From: Triatoma infestans
Taxonomy: Eukaryota > Arthropoda > Insecta > Hemiptera > Reduviidae
DNA length: 64,000 nucleotides
NCBI GenBank assembly: GCA_011037195.1
Contig: JAAEAF010000351.1
Coordinates: 124,001 to 188,000, forward strand
Direction: 5' to 3'
Shown here: piece after piece, positions 1 to 21,239 of the stretch
How the letters are laid out: every line of letters begins with the position of its first letter
Numbering within the stretch: position 1 is the first letter of the stretch
The notes under the pieces: model-generated
The model's database searches: none
Told to the model about the DNA's origin: nothing
The model's input: only the letters and a program-made list of their open reading frames with translations
Translations under genes and position numbers: made by a program

Positions 1-592
1 AACAATCATTAGAGAGGAGGAGGGAGTGATGAACCTCCACCCGTTGAAAATGGTCACAGTTCTAGAATATTTGTTTGTACACACACGTCTGGCTGGGCAA
101 GTTGGTAATGATTGCGTAACTTATTTAAAATATATATAAATAAAAGAATGATTATCAACCAAGGTGATGTAGAAATTGTTCCATTTTTTAACGAATGTTT
201 TCATATTTTTGTTGTATTTTTTTTTTTTTTTAATAAAAATTCAATTTGTTATTGGTGTAAAACATTCAGATGGTTTCCTTTTATTGTATTTATTGCTGTT
301 ATAATAATTGAGAAATTTTTTTCAAACAGTTTATAGTTGGAACTTTTAGCAGTGATATTATAATTGTTGGTTATAGAGCATAAAGAGTGCCTGAATCTGA
401 TTACATTGAATGGTACCGCCTTCTGGTAGCCCACAGCAATGAGAAAATTTGGACATTTGGAAAATTAAGCCTTAACATTCCAAGAACTTCTCTAAAATTA
501 ATTTTTCTGACAAAATGTTTCAAATTTGACAAATTGATAGACCTAGAACGAAAGCGTTCCTTTCATTTTTGAGAATAAATTAAACATATTGA

Positions 593-745
593 ATATGTGG
601 ATGGATCCGCAATGCTGGTGGATAACATCTGGTATTTTATCCGTCGTAGCATGCATATTTATTTTCTTCCTGACAGGTTTCGGATTTGCATCCATCGTCA
701 GAGCAAATTCACCAAGTTCGTGTAAAGAGTTCACTTCAACATAAT
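593..745 (-). repeat. short repeat, family B, with a hammerhead-like core
   Basis: Shares an extended match with 17965-18115 (both contain the GTGGATGG, AATAACATCTGG and TTTCGGATT blocks in the same order). On the minus strand it holds CTGACGA, a GGAT-GCAA-ATCC hairpin and GAAACCTGTC, the order of a hammerhead core; stem III is no longer palindromic and stem I is weak. Confidence 0.55.
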
Positions 746-1240
746 GTTTCTGCCACTTGTTACTCACACTCGTTGGTTGTATAATAAATAGAAAAATATA
801 ATATTGGTTGTATAATAAATACATGTTGGTTGTATAATGTAAAATTCAACATATCCTATAAATTTGCATTTCCAATTAATAGATATATTTCAAACTTGGA
901 ATTGTATCAAGATGTTTAGTGAATCTTTATACTTATATAGGTTTCATTCCGTACGTTGCACTGAAATATTATTTTATATAGAAGCTTAACGTTGGAGGTT
1001 TCCCCAGAATTTTTCCAAGAGTGTTATGAAGTTTTTCGAAAAGATCAAAAAGTTGCAAAGAACTGGAGAAAGTTAACTGTGATCTTCGGATTTCGACGAA
1101 AAACCTTCGATTTGTATACACCTAAAACAGTTTTTGAAGTTTTTTTTCTCTTTACGTTTTTTTGTGTATTTTGAAAAGGATACGTACAAAAAAAAATTGG
1201 TTTGAACTCAAACGATAGCGCAACGTTATAATGTTTTTAG

Positions 1241-2057
1241 TTGGGCCGGCCATAAAAATGGTGATGGGAATTTTGCTTGCATACCTGAGCGGCCTATAAT
1301 ATCATGAGGGAGCGCTCTATATTAAAACCAAGCAAGCTTGTATAAATTTAAATTTAAACGAACTGATAAAATCTCCAGTATCTCTCAAAAAACAATTTTT
1401 TCAGAAAAATGTTTAAAATAAAAGTAAATATAATCGTAAGAAATTATATTTACGCAACAAGTATTCCAAATAGTGTTGTAACCTTTTTCGAGAAAATTCC
1501 AAAAAAAACTCAAAAAACATATTCTGTAAAATTGCACTTCTTTCTGATATATCGATTTTTTTTACAATTTTGCATTTTATTAATGTTTCTAATGTATTCT
1601 AATTATTTTTATGTAGGTGGTAAACCACATATCTTACACTGAAATGGTACTTTAGAGGAAAGCATAACGCTACTGTTCCCATAATACAAAATTTTCCCGG
1701 GTAAATGTTCCAAATAAAAGTGATTGGTAATTATATTTATAAATAGTAGTATATTATAAAGTATAAAGAAAATCGTTAATTTGTCAATTAACTAATATTT
1801 TTCATTTCTCTTACGCCTAGTATGAGGAAGTATTGCGATCGAGCCAGATTTTCCAAATTGAGTTTTCACCGAAAATATATGTTTTAGGGTCTTTGCTTTG
1901 TGATCATGAAATCTACAAATTGGTTATTATGGGTCTGTAAGTTAGTTTAAATTTTAAATTTGCACAAGCTTTGTTGGTTTTAAGATCTGAGCGCGCCATA
2001 TAAGGCCGCTCAGATATACAATTAAAAATCCCCTCACCATTTTTATGGCCAGCCGAA
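1241..2057. repeat. inverted repeat pair, arms 1241-1364 and 1942-2057
   Basis: The left arm (GGCCATAAAAATGGTGA, then TGAGCGGCCT, TTAAAACCAA, AAGCTTGT and AAATTTAAA) is found reverse-complemented in the right arm in the same order, with scattered differences. Between the arms lie two degenerate members of the dispersed repeat that also occurs at 2500 and 61.9 kb. No coding capacity is seen. Confidence 0.6.
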
Positions 2058-2439
2058 TTAAACATAGTAGCGTTAAAAATTTAAAAAGAAAATATCTTTT
2101 GATTAAAATTGTATTAATTAGAGTAAAGTGAAAATCTTGTGAGTGTTTCACATCAGATTTTACTCAAGTTTAGTTGCCCTAATATTAAATGTATTAGTGG
2201 GGGTCCGAAGATATCAGATTTTGAAGGTTTTGGTCAAAAACCGAAGATCTCAGTTAACGAAGATGCTGCGACTTTTTGCTCTTTTCGGAAAAACTTTGCA
2301 TACTAACATGCAGCAACAAAAAAACTATCAATTTTATATGAGTTTTTTTTTCTTCTAAGAAAAGCGATTCTGGAATAGGTTCTGGGGAAACCTGCAAATT
2401 GGATTAGACAAAAAAAAGGTATACTTGAATGTACAAGAC

Positions 2440-2745
2440 TGCGGCGGCCTAGATCAAAAATAAAAGTTTCAGCTTTCCTAGAATACAGCTAAAATCAATT
2501 TTTCTGGAAAAAAGTTTCAAATATATTGTGTACAATACATTATACTGAAAATGGGACTTGGAAGAGCTTAATGTTACTGTTCCCCTGGAAACTTCCAAAA
2601 ATAAAATTTCTTAGGAATATCTTCCAAATAAAATGATATGAATTTATGTATGTTTGATTAGTAGTATATTATAATTTAAAGAAAATTATTGCAATTATTC
2701 TTGAAAAACTGGAAACAAAAATTGTGTAAAGCACTTCTGGTTGAT
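2440..2745 (+). repeat. degenerate member of a dispersed repeat family (family D)
   Basis: Carries the shared blocks AAATCAATTTTTCTGGAAAA, GTTACTGTTCCCC, CCAAATAAAATGATATGAAT and TTTAAAGAAAATTATTGCA. The same blocks, in similar order, occur at about 1380-1560, 1640-1790, 27530-27720, 30420-30640 and 61865-62020, and partly at 440-520. Nothing coding is visible. Confidence 0.6.
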
Positions 2746-3734
2746 AGTTTTTGGCCGAAACTTTGTGTCTGATGGTAGTACTAAAATATAATATTAAAAT
2801 TGTGCTTCCTGAATTTTTTAGAGGGTTCTATTGGAGTTGCAGCCTTATTCAAACTCTCTTTTAAAGTGCCATTTCAGTACTATAGTATCTAAAACATTTA
2901 AGATACTATGAAAAGCATGTTAGAATTTCAAATTGTAGAAAATCGGTTAATCGGAAATGCAATCTTACAAAATAATTGAGTTTTTTCACATAGATAGAAA
3001 TCTATCACTTTTATTTGAAAATTAATTTTAGATTTATTCTGGGATAGATAATGAATGAGACGTCAAATCTATCTCTCTAAATTGTACAACAAGTATTTCT
3101 GGGCTAGACTACCATAAAAACACACGTACTTTGTGGATATAAATCTCAGGATTGTGAAAAAGAAAACCTGGAAAAATTAAGTTAAAAAAAAAAAAATTAA
3201 AAGCAAAAAAGGAAGTCGATCATATCTTTCTAATAGTTTGAAACAAACATATTTAAAAATTAAATACCTAATATTAAATTACAATAAGGGTTTTTTTTAA
3301 GAAAATAGGCAAATTCTATAGTTCTTATTTTTCTCATAAACGAATTTATAGTTGGGACTATTAAACAGAAATACATATAATTTTTTTAATGCTTTCCATA
3401 AAATGTTATAACAAAGTACTCAGAAAATAGAGGGGATTTATTAAATTATTTTGTTTTATGATTTAGTTAATAATGGTAATAATAATAATAAAAATAAAGA
3501 TTTGATTTTTGTTCAGTTTCTTGTTAAAATCCAAATAAAACATGGTTAGTGTAATCCTCCTACAGTAAGTTATAGTCATTTTGAGGAGCGATTAGAATAT
3601 TGTTAGATTTATATATATATAAAAATTTGTATTGTTTAAAAAAGGTTTTTCTATCTACGGGCTAGCCGAAGGGTCCTTCACATAAAGTACGATAATTCAC
3701 TTTTTAGTTTAAAGAACTTTGCCCCTATACATTG

Positions 3735-3880
3735 ATCTAGCGGCTAGAACACGCCTTTGGTGTAAGAATTCAGGGTTCGTTTCTCCGTGAGGGAAAAGAC
3801 GAACCTAGGTAGTAAACGCCAGAGCTAAACGGCGGTGGTAACTGCGGCATGCCTATTTCACCTCCCCCAATAAAAATCAC
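3735..3880 (+). repeat. tRNA-derived SINE
   Basis: A tRNA-like head (TGATCTAGCGGCTAGAACAC) is followed about 30 bases later by a B-box-like GGGTTCGTTTCTCC, then a body with CGGCGGTGGTAACTGCGGCATGC. The arrangement matches the copy at 38485-38650 (GTCTAGGGCACTCGCC, AAGGTTCGATTACTG, then GACGGTGAGAATCGCGGTATG). Confidence 0.6.
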
Positions 3881-4469
3881 GGTCTGGTAATCTTTGTCCC
3901 TGTAAGGGCTATTGCGCCAAAGGTTTGGCTATTTTTACTTATCTCTATTCAATAGTGACTGGGAAATGTTCATCATTCATGTAGTAGTTCAAAGCACCCA
4001 CAAATGGCTAGGAGCTGATAATAGTCAGGTATCAGTTCGCACACAGTTTTTTTTTTCTCACACGTTGTATTCCGGTATCCAAACCAGTGTCTTGAGATTT
4101 AAAGGCAAATCAAGTTTATGTTATAGTTATCCTAATCCATGAGAATATCGGAGAAGTCAATATTTGCGTTCATCTTAGATTGTTATCACGACTTAATTTT
4201 CTGAGAAACAAAATTTGTATTTCTTAAAATCCTAAAATTCATGGTTTTAGAAACGATGTTGAAAACCCAGGGGAGGATTATAGGTTAAAAACTGATCAAA
4301 TAAAAATCTCTTTCTTTAACAGATTTTAGGACTGAGGCAAGAAAAGACTTGGATTATATTGAAAACTTTTAGATTTAATTGTTCAATTTTCTGCAAAAAC
4401 TCCTGATAAATAGAAAATAAGCAAACTGTTATTCGTGTATACAACTATATATATGTATTTTTGTTTCAG

Positions 4470-13434
<8,965 letters not shown>

Positions 13435-14760
13435 AATAATTAAATAAGACACTCCCATCCCAATTGGAAAAAATATTTAAAAAAAAGAAAAATAATAATA
13501 AAAAAAAAATTAAAAAAAAAAAAAAAATCAGTGATTTCCTACCAAGTCAAAGCGTCATCAAGACCACAACTATTGGGGACATGCTTTAAGGTAGCATCCA
13601 ATTAACCATTATTACTTATAATAATTATTTTTGTTTTTAATAATATTATGTTTCTCCTCACACTAATACTTTTGTATAGTTGAAAAAGAAAGAAGGAAAT
13701 ATTATGCATTTTTTAAACATCTGATTTTTTTTTTGTTAAGGTCACAACGTAGATGTTAGTTTAATATTAATTATAAATATTGTTAATGGGTTATACTTAA
13801 AACTTGATCCTGGTAGTTGTGATTTGTTAAATATAATAATTAGGTCGGGTTTTTAACGTTACAACTTTATTGTCGTGTTCTTTTCTCTTTTTTAAAAATA
13901 AATACGAAAATTAATTTCATTTTCGTTGGAATTATATAATTTTTTTCTTATGATTTTTGATGAAAATAAATATAAAAAAAAAATAAGGTTGAATACATTT
14001 TCCTTTTAATAAATAATTTTTATTTAGAAGATATTATGTAAGGAAAATTTTTAATGAGTACTAGTAAGTAGATATTTATTCTTTTATTTATTTAAAAAAA
14101 AAAGAAAAAGAAAATGGAGTAAAATTTTTAAAAAATTATTTATATATAAATCATATTATATATAATAAAATCAAACTTATAAATGTTTGAATACATATTT
14201 GATGATAAATCTACTTTACCAAGTGCCTAATCTCTTTGTAGATTTTCAAATATTTATAATCTATCTCATCCTCAAAAAAAATAAATAAATAAATTAAATA
14301 ATAAATATATTTATAAAGATTTCATTGGAAGTAATATAAAGTTGTATGTTGCAAAACACCGACCATAGTTTTTATTTAATTTTTTTGTTTTTTTTTATTT
14401 TTTTTTAAAGGAACACTGGTTAAAAAAATATAAATATATATTATTTATTCTAAAAATAAAGGAAAAAAAAAATACAAAAAAAAAAATGATACAGATTTAA
14501 TAATAATAAAAGTTTTTATTTTTTGCATTAATAAAGATAATAATTAAAATTGTCATGTATAGGGATATTTTTTAGGTTTTTGTACAGCATTATTGTTCTT
14601 CAAAAATTACTACATGGCACATCCTCAAAATTATTATATTTTTTTTTTTTCTACGTTATTTTTCTTTTCTTTAAAGTTACAAAGTGAAGAATTAATAAAA
14701 GGAAATGAGGTTGGTTGCAAGATTGTTATATCTGGGCGTGAATTTCTGTCATTATATTTG
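13435..14760 (+). other. probable 3' UTR and downstream AT-rich DNA of the ANP32 gene
   Basis: Directly after the stop codon the sequence is extremely A/T-rich without recognisable repeats, with several AATAAA signals (for example near 13899 and 13964). I infer a 3' UTR ending near 13.9-14.0 kb; later AATAAA motifs could support longer forms. The exact poly(A) site cannot be seen. Confidence 0.5.
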
Positions 14761-15139
14761 CAGTAATTTTTCCATATATTTATTCGTCGAAATATTTCGC
14801 CTCATTATCAGCGAAGAATGTCTCCGTTATTAAGACCAGTACCACCCTTGATGAACAAGGTTCAGACTGAAAAAGCTGCGGTAGGTTACAAAATGCAGTA
14901 GCTCAATTCTGTCTTGGACAGCAGTTATGCTAAGCGCAGTTGCGCTTGAAGATGTATTAACTTTTTGAGGCCTTGTTAGGAAAAAACTCTTATGATATCC
15001 TTGATACTTCTTGGGCTTATAGTTCTGTCTTATGTAGTTAGTTATTAAATCACCGTTTCTTTCTTATTGCGATAGGTTTCTTCAAAAGTGTGGGGCAGTT
15101 CTAGTTGAAATTTCAACAATAGTAAATGGAAAACTTAAC

Positions 15140-15270
15140 CAGCACAATTTTGAAGAACTATGTTGCAATATGGGCGAAACGTCCGGTTATACCAAAAATC
15201 ATAGACACTGTCAACCTGAAACTCAGGATTTTGTAGTGTTTTTTTGTATGATAATGGGTATCAAGAGGGT
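15140..15270 (+). repeat. family C repeat with hammerhead-like core
   Basis: TTGAAGAACTATGTTGCAAT, ATGGGC, GAAACGTC, CGG. The GAA-ACGT-C arrangement is the hammerhead junction with a 4-base palindromic stem III; the first base of CTGAAGA has changed. A 12-base direct duplication (GGGTATCAAGAG) follows at about 15256-15290. Confidence 0.5.
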
Positions 15271-15299
15271 ACCATGGGTATCAAGAGGAAAAACTTTAA

Positions 15300-17960
15300 A
15301 GTTCTATGGAAGTCACTTGCATAGCAGGGTTGACGAGAAAAAGCGAGCGTCGCTTATCACTAAATTAAGAAAATACGAAATTACATAAAACAGGAAGTAA
15401 AAAAAAAAAAAAAGTTAAGTAATTAATATATAAAGAAGATAAAACTAGCTGAATACAAAAAGAAACATACCGTAATATTGATGATAATGTGATGTATAGT
15501 GAGAGTGACTATAAAAGCCAAATGCAGTGCGGCCTAAAAGATTTATTGCGATTCTCTTGGTGTCAGTGTTTGTATGTTGGTCTCCCTCAAATATGCGATG
15601 TTGTAAGTGTGAGCGAGTGCATGTAGTAGTGAGCTGGGTTTGTCTGGGTCTGAGCTAAAGCAAAGTAGTTGTTCACATCAGCTACCACCTTTGCAGGCTT
15701 CATATGCACTGTGAGAGTGTTCGGGTTTGTCAATGTGGTCAGGCTGGGATACTTGCAGGGGTCAGTTTCCATCAACGGGAGACCAGAATATTAATTAAAT
15801 ATTTTTCTTTTCGACAATTAGGTAAAATTATTCACACCGTTGGAGGAGGTACTCTAAGCGCGAGGAGTTGAGAATTTGGGTGGCATTGATTTTTTTTTGA
15901 CAATTTTTGAAGAGTACTTTTTAGTTATATGACTTTTCCATCTTTTCTCTTTAGCGTGTGGTCAATTTTAACTAAGTTTTTGTCTTAGTGTCGCAGTAAA
16001 TACTTGGTCCAAACACAGATTGCGGTTTGGATATTTGAAGCACTATATTATTTTTATCTCTATTCTTTTTGTTTATGCCACACTTCCATTCAGTAATCTC
16101 ACCTCATCTTTAAAATAGGTAAATAAAGAAAAAATCGTCCGGGTTGGATCAACTGTTAGCAAATTTAAATAAGAAATATGTATATGTTAGTTAAGGAGGT
16201 AAAGCTGATATTTTTTATTTGTAAGATCATTTCATTGAGTAATTGGAAATATATGGAGCGTCAGTTAGCTTTTGTGTAGCTAAAATAATGGCGGAAATAA
16301 AAGTGTACTTTTAAAAGCATGTTTTAATCGAACGGCTGGACACCTTCGATATTAAAAAAGGCCGGAGGCATTTTTCGCTGCTGATGGGCTTGAAATCAGA
16401 CTGATAATTCTCAAGAAGCGGCAAGCTTTGATGCATCTACACCTCCTATATTCAATGGATCAAACCATGCAATTTAAGATTTTCAAATAAACAAAAAAAA
16501 TTTATAAATTTTCTAGCTGAAAAGTTTAAAATTTAGGAATAGGTATGATAAATCTAAATGTTTTTTATTTTTATAATTTTTACATTTTTATCTAAAATAG
16601 TTTATTATTTTAAACATTGGGGAAACAAAAACAAAAAATCTAGTAAAGAGATCTTTCAGACTTGATCTTTCATCAAACGACATTTCATCAAATAAGTATA
16701 CATTCTTTATTGTTCATCACTGTCCATATTTTACCACACATGTGCTTTTTATCACAGGTTAAAGATTATTTTTTTTTTTTTTTTTTTGGTCGGCTAATTG
16801 TTTCAGTCCGGTGCCCCAGCAATCAGTAAACCCATTAGACACATTTTTAAATAAATCAGCCTTATAGACCTGTATGTGGAGGTAATCTTTATGTATTTAT
16901 ACATGAGATATTATCCATTGGGCAAATAATTGATTTATATTTTTGTGCATGGAGCATTCCATGAAATTATTAATTCCCCGAGAAAAGGAGACGTGAGGTG
17001 GAACCCCCCCTGAAAATAGGAATTTATGAAGAAAATAAATAAAAATCTGATTTTTAACAAAAAAAAAGTCAAACATTGAAAATGTTTTATAGAATTATAG
17101 GTAAAATGGAATGAATACACTAATATATTTGAAACCAAGAAAGTTGTAAACGATACCCAAATTTTAACTGATGAAAATTATTTTATTATTTATTAATAAA
17201 CAATTTGATTAAAATGTGTTGGTGTTGTTATATTACATTAAATTACACTTTACACTAAAATCACCCTCTCATAAAACATTTTTTTTCAATGTTAAAAGTA
17301 TTTCTATTACAATTCAATATATTTACATAGTATTTTCTACATATAATATATACCAGGAGTATCAAACTCGAATTGAGTCGCAAACAATTTTTCATTCGAA
17401 TTCACATATCTCGGGGCAAATTGCTAAATAAAATTTTATGAAACTTGTAGTGTCTGAAAATCACTCAGAAATTTTCTACAAATAGAAAGCAAGTCATCCT
17501 TTATCATATATGCATCTTGATTTCATATACATATATGTATATAGAACAGCTGTCTGTATGTCTAAAAACTGACTGTGAGCTTTTGATCATTGTCTTATAT
17601 AATACAGGGAAAACACAAGAGTAGCTGATATAATTAGCAGAATATAAGGAAAACCATGACTACAGATATGGGGTTTTTATTATATATTGTTAATTTAAAT
17701 AGTATTTACTTTCCAATCATTTAATTTACTTCAATGTTATGATTGATATATGTTATAGTGGTGACAGGCATGAACGATATAATATTGCAACTTTCTGTTA
17801 TATTTTAAATTCATCTGGGATTCATTTTTCATAATTTTTTTTTTTTTGTAAGATATTGAGGACCGCCAGTTTGATATCCCTGGTACATATTATGTTTTAA
17901 AATTGCTAATTTTGCGTTTCCCACTTTTCAAAAGAAGGAAATGTAAACACTGCTTTTGTT
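15300..17960. other. intergenic, no gene recognised
   Basis: Short frames at 15170-15388, 15587-15775, 16935-17138 and 17216-17431 show no family signs. A slightly G/C-richer patch at 16320-16450 is unidentified. Confidence 0.4.
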
Positions 17961-17964
17961 GATG

Positions 17965-18115
17965 AATATGTGGATGGGTTCGTAGTGCTGAGAATAACAT
18001 CTGGAGATTTTAGCCATTTGTTGATGCAGATTTTTGATGTTCCTGATCGGTTTCGGATTTTAATCCATCGTCAAAAGTAAAGTATCAAGTTCGTTCAGAG
18101 TGTTGAAGTCAACTC
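17965..18115 (-). repeat. short repeat, family B, second copy with a decayed hammerhead-like core
   Basis: Related to 593-745 over about 150 bases. The minus strand shows TTGACGA (first base changed from the hammerhead consensus), a perfect GGATT/AATCC hairpin and GAAACCGATC. A tRNA-like sequence follows at about 18110-18165. Confidence 0.5.
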
Positions 18116-18179
18116 TTTAGTTCAGCAGCTAGAACACAGTACCCTAAATTCCAAGGGAATAAAAAATTCTCTTTTTTTT

Positions 18180-19910
18180 AAAAAAAAAAAAAAATCCACA
18201 TCTCTTATCTTTAGTATCTAATTTCTATTGATATAAAGCCGAGGTTCTAGGACGCAGGAAACACACCCTTTTTATGTAGGCTCCATTATTTTAAAAATGA
18301 ACATGCCAATTAGATCAGTTACAAAATGCCATGTATACACTTTTGATTTTGCTAACTTCCGATCTTATTTGCAAATTCAACAATCATTTTCTTATGAAAA
18401 TTTTAAAATTATAGATACTATTGAAGTGTGATTAAAAAAATTAAATATATATAGATAATTATAACTATATATTTATATAGATAATTCGGACAGCTATAAC
18501 ACGTACATGTGATGAAGTATCATCCGATTTTGACTTAAAACAGTGTGAAATGTCAGATGAAATAGTCATAGATCTTGAACAGATTTATAGCGTAAGATTG
18601 TGGAGAAAAATGAAAGTTTTAATTATATTAATTAATAAAAATAAGTTTTAGAGCAAACAGTTTTTTTTATTTAGTAGCTGAAATGATAAACTTATTGTTC
18701 CATAAAAAAAAAAAAAATACGCATAATTTCAATTTTTATGTTTAATAAAATTCTTTTTTTATTTTTATTATAATTAATTTTTTTTTTTTATTATATAATT
18801 TCCTAAGTAGTGTATATAAATTTTACATATATTCAGATGTGCCCCATTATTATTATTACTTGTTACCTTAATGGTGTTTTTTTTTTCATTTTATGTTCTT
18901 GTAATTTGTACAGCTTTATGTATAAGTTTTATTTTGTTTTCAAAATAAATATTAAAAATTATATTATATAAATATTATAAAAAAAAAGTAATGAATAAAA
19001 TCATATGCCATGCCTTCATCCCAATTTCTTTTTTTTTTTTAACATTCTGTAAGCATGGTTGGGGATTTAGGAAAAAAAAACAGGACCATAAATATAAAAT
19101 AACATTCTTTTTTATTTCTTTTAATTCTTTTAGTTAAAAGAACTCATAAAAATAATAATAATAATAAAAAAGGAAAGTATATAGATGGATTTTTATTGTT
19201 GAAGGAAAAGCATTGTATAATTGTACAAATTTATTTAAGAGTTGAGATTGAGTGCTCACAGATTTGTAGTTGGTTGTTGGATATCTGATGTTTTAAATAA
19301 ACTGTTTCACTTAGTATATTTTTTAGTTAAATAAAGTAAAAAAAAATACAAAAAAAAAAAAAAAATGTAACAAAATTCATATTTGTACAGAATATTTAAA
19401 ATTAAAAAAATGGATATGAAGAAGAAGAAGAAGAAAAAAATCACTGAAGAATTTGCACATAGGACGCAAGTATTTTTTAGATTAGGTAAAAAGTTAAATT
19501 TATTTCATTTGTATGACCTTAAGCTAAATTGTATTGTTAACTTAATAATTATCAAAAAAAAAAAAAAAAAATTTGTACAATAATCTATCGACAGTTCATT
19601 TCATAAATCAGCCTTTGTCCCTATTTATTTATTACTTTTCAAGAACACATAAATATAAGTAAGTTTCATTCATTTTTACTCTTCATTTTCTTATATTTCA
19701 GAGATCCCTCAGGTTATTTTTCCAAATCATTATTTGATTCCAGTACTGGTATGTGCTTTTGCCCAGTGTAATGAGAAAATTGATTTTGAAAGCGCTTTCT
19801 CAAAAGTCGCGTTTTTTAGCATAGTGTATAGGTTCTCGCTGATGTCCAGGACTACACGCAGATAACTGCAATTCAAAATCGTCAAATCGCCAAATTTGGG
19901 GTTATAGCTG
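18180..19910. other. very AT-rich intergenic DNA
   Basis: Long A and T tracts and several AATAAA motifs (18945, 19298, 19330), much like the stretch after the ANP32 stop codon. No exon with splice sites was found. Confidence 0.4.
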
Positions 19911-19914
19911 ATCT

Positions 19915-20005
19915 AAATTAATTTGAGTCACTCAAGGAAATCGAACACTGATCGCTTGCACCAATGGTGAGTGGGTTTATCACTGAGCTGGATATACATA
20001 GGTTC
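19915..20005 (-). repeat. tRNA-derived SINE head
   Basis: In minus sense: TATCCAGCTCAGTGATAAAC, then GATCAGTGTTCGATTTCC, giving an A box and B box at tRNA spacing. Confidence 0.5.
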
Positions 20006-21239
20006 ATTATCAGTATTTTTAAGATATATATTTCACCGAAGAAGTAAAGTAATTTGTATCATTCCATAAAGGCTTTATATGGTGGACAGAGTAAATATAC
20101 TATTACATTTATCAGATAAATACAGTTAATAAACTGCAAGATCAAAATATGAAAACAAATAATCTCAACTTGGCAGTTAGCGCCTCTAACACTCAGCTAT
20201 AGTTGTGGCTATTAAAATATATTGCAAGAAATTTAAATAATTATTAATTTTATTCAAAAACCTTTAAAAAATGGTCGTCCCCTACAAATAGCTAATTGAA
20301 TAATAGGAAATAATCTATAGAAATGATGAATGGGTAAAAGTAAAACTGATTTTAATCACTTTTTTTATACAAAACGAATATTTCTAGTAGAATATAATTT
20401 TACTAGGCAGCCTGCTATCTGATTTTTTTTTTTTTTAAATTTCGAAACTATTGTTTATTAATTAGTATATAATTCAAGTTTAGTTTGAATTTATGATGGA
20501 AATATTTCGGCAATGCGATCAATGATCATATTTTTTTTTTTTAGTTTTTAATAAACAGGAAATTTCAGTAAGAAAAAAGAGAGATAATTAGAAAATAAAG
20601 TAATGCAAATTTTCTAATTTCAATAATGTGAAATCATGAAAAAGCCTTTTTATTTAAAACAAGAATAAAAGTAAGCCTGAATAAAGGAATTTAAGATGTA
20701 TAAAGCTGTGAAATATTTATTGTATTTATGTCTAAAAGTCTAAATTGATTAGATATCCCATGAATGACTAATGTAGGGCGAAGAAATAAATCGAATGTAG
20801 GAAAAACCACCCCCAAAATATTCCGACATACCACTTTTTAAAAAGTTCCAAGATTAATTCTCGGAGCAATTCAATACAATAAGAAGGCCTCACAGAAGAA
20901 GGAGCTCAGGTAGAAGGACCTCACATCTTACCAAATCTGTATTCGTCACAAATGCTTTCAGACAGAAATTTTGTTCTGGAAGGCGCCGCATCATCCAGAA
21001 AACTTATATTGAAGGTGTCTGTATTTTAATTGATTTGTATTAGTACAAAGATTTTGTTTACCAAATCTCCACAAATTATTGGATTAGTATTACTAAATTA
21101 CTGATCCTTAGACTAAATCTGAGATTGGCTATTGTAAGGGTGGAAAATGAATTCGAATTGAAGAGAGACGGAGATGCACTCTTAACCACCATTACTCACA
21201 GTCAGGGCCGGACAAGGATACACGAGAGATGCCAACCAT

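Noticed and set aside
1..4469. First exon of ANP32
   Set aside because: Searched by eye for a short ATG exon encoding the usual N-terminal helix ending in phase 0; none is convincing.
14785..14825. A further hammerhead core (CTGATAATGAGGCG, minus strand)
   Set aside because: CTGATAA breaks the core and no stem II forms; only the general pattern is similar.
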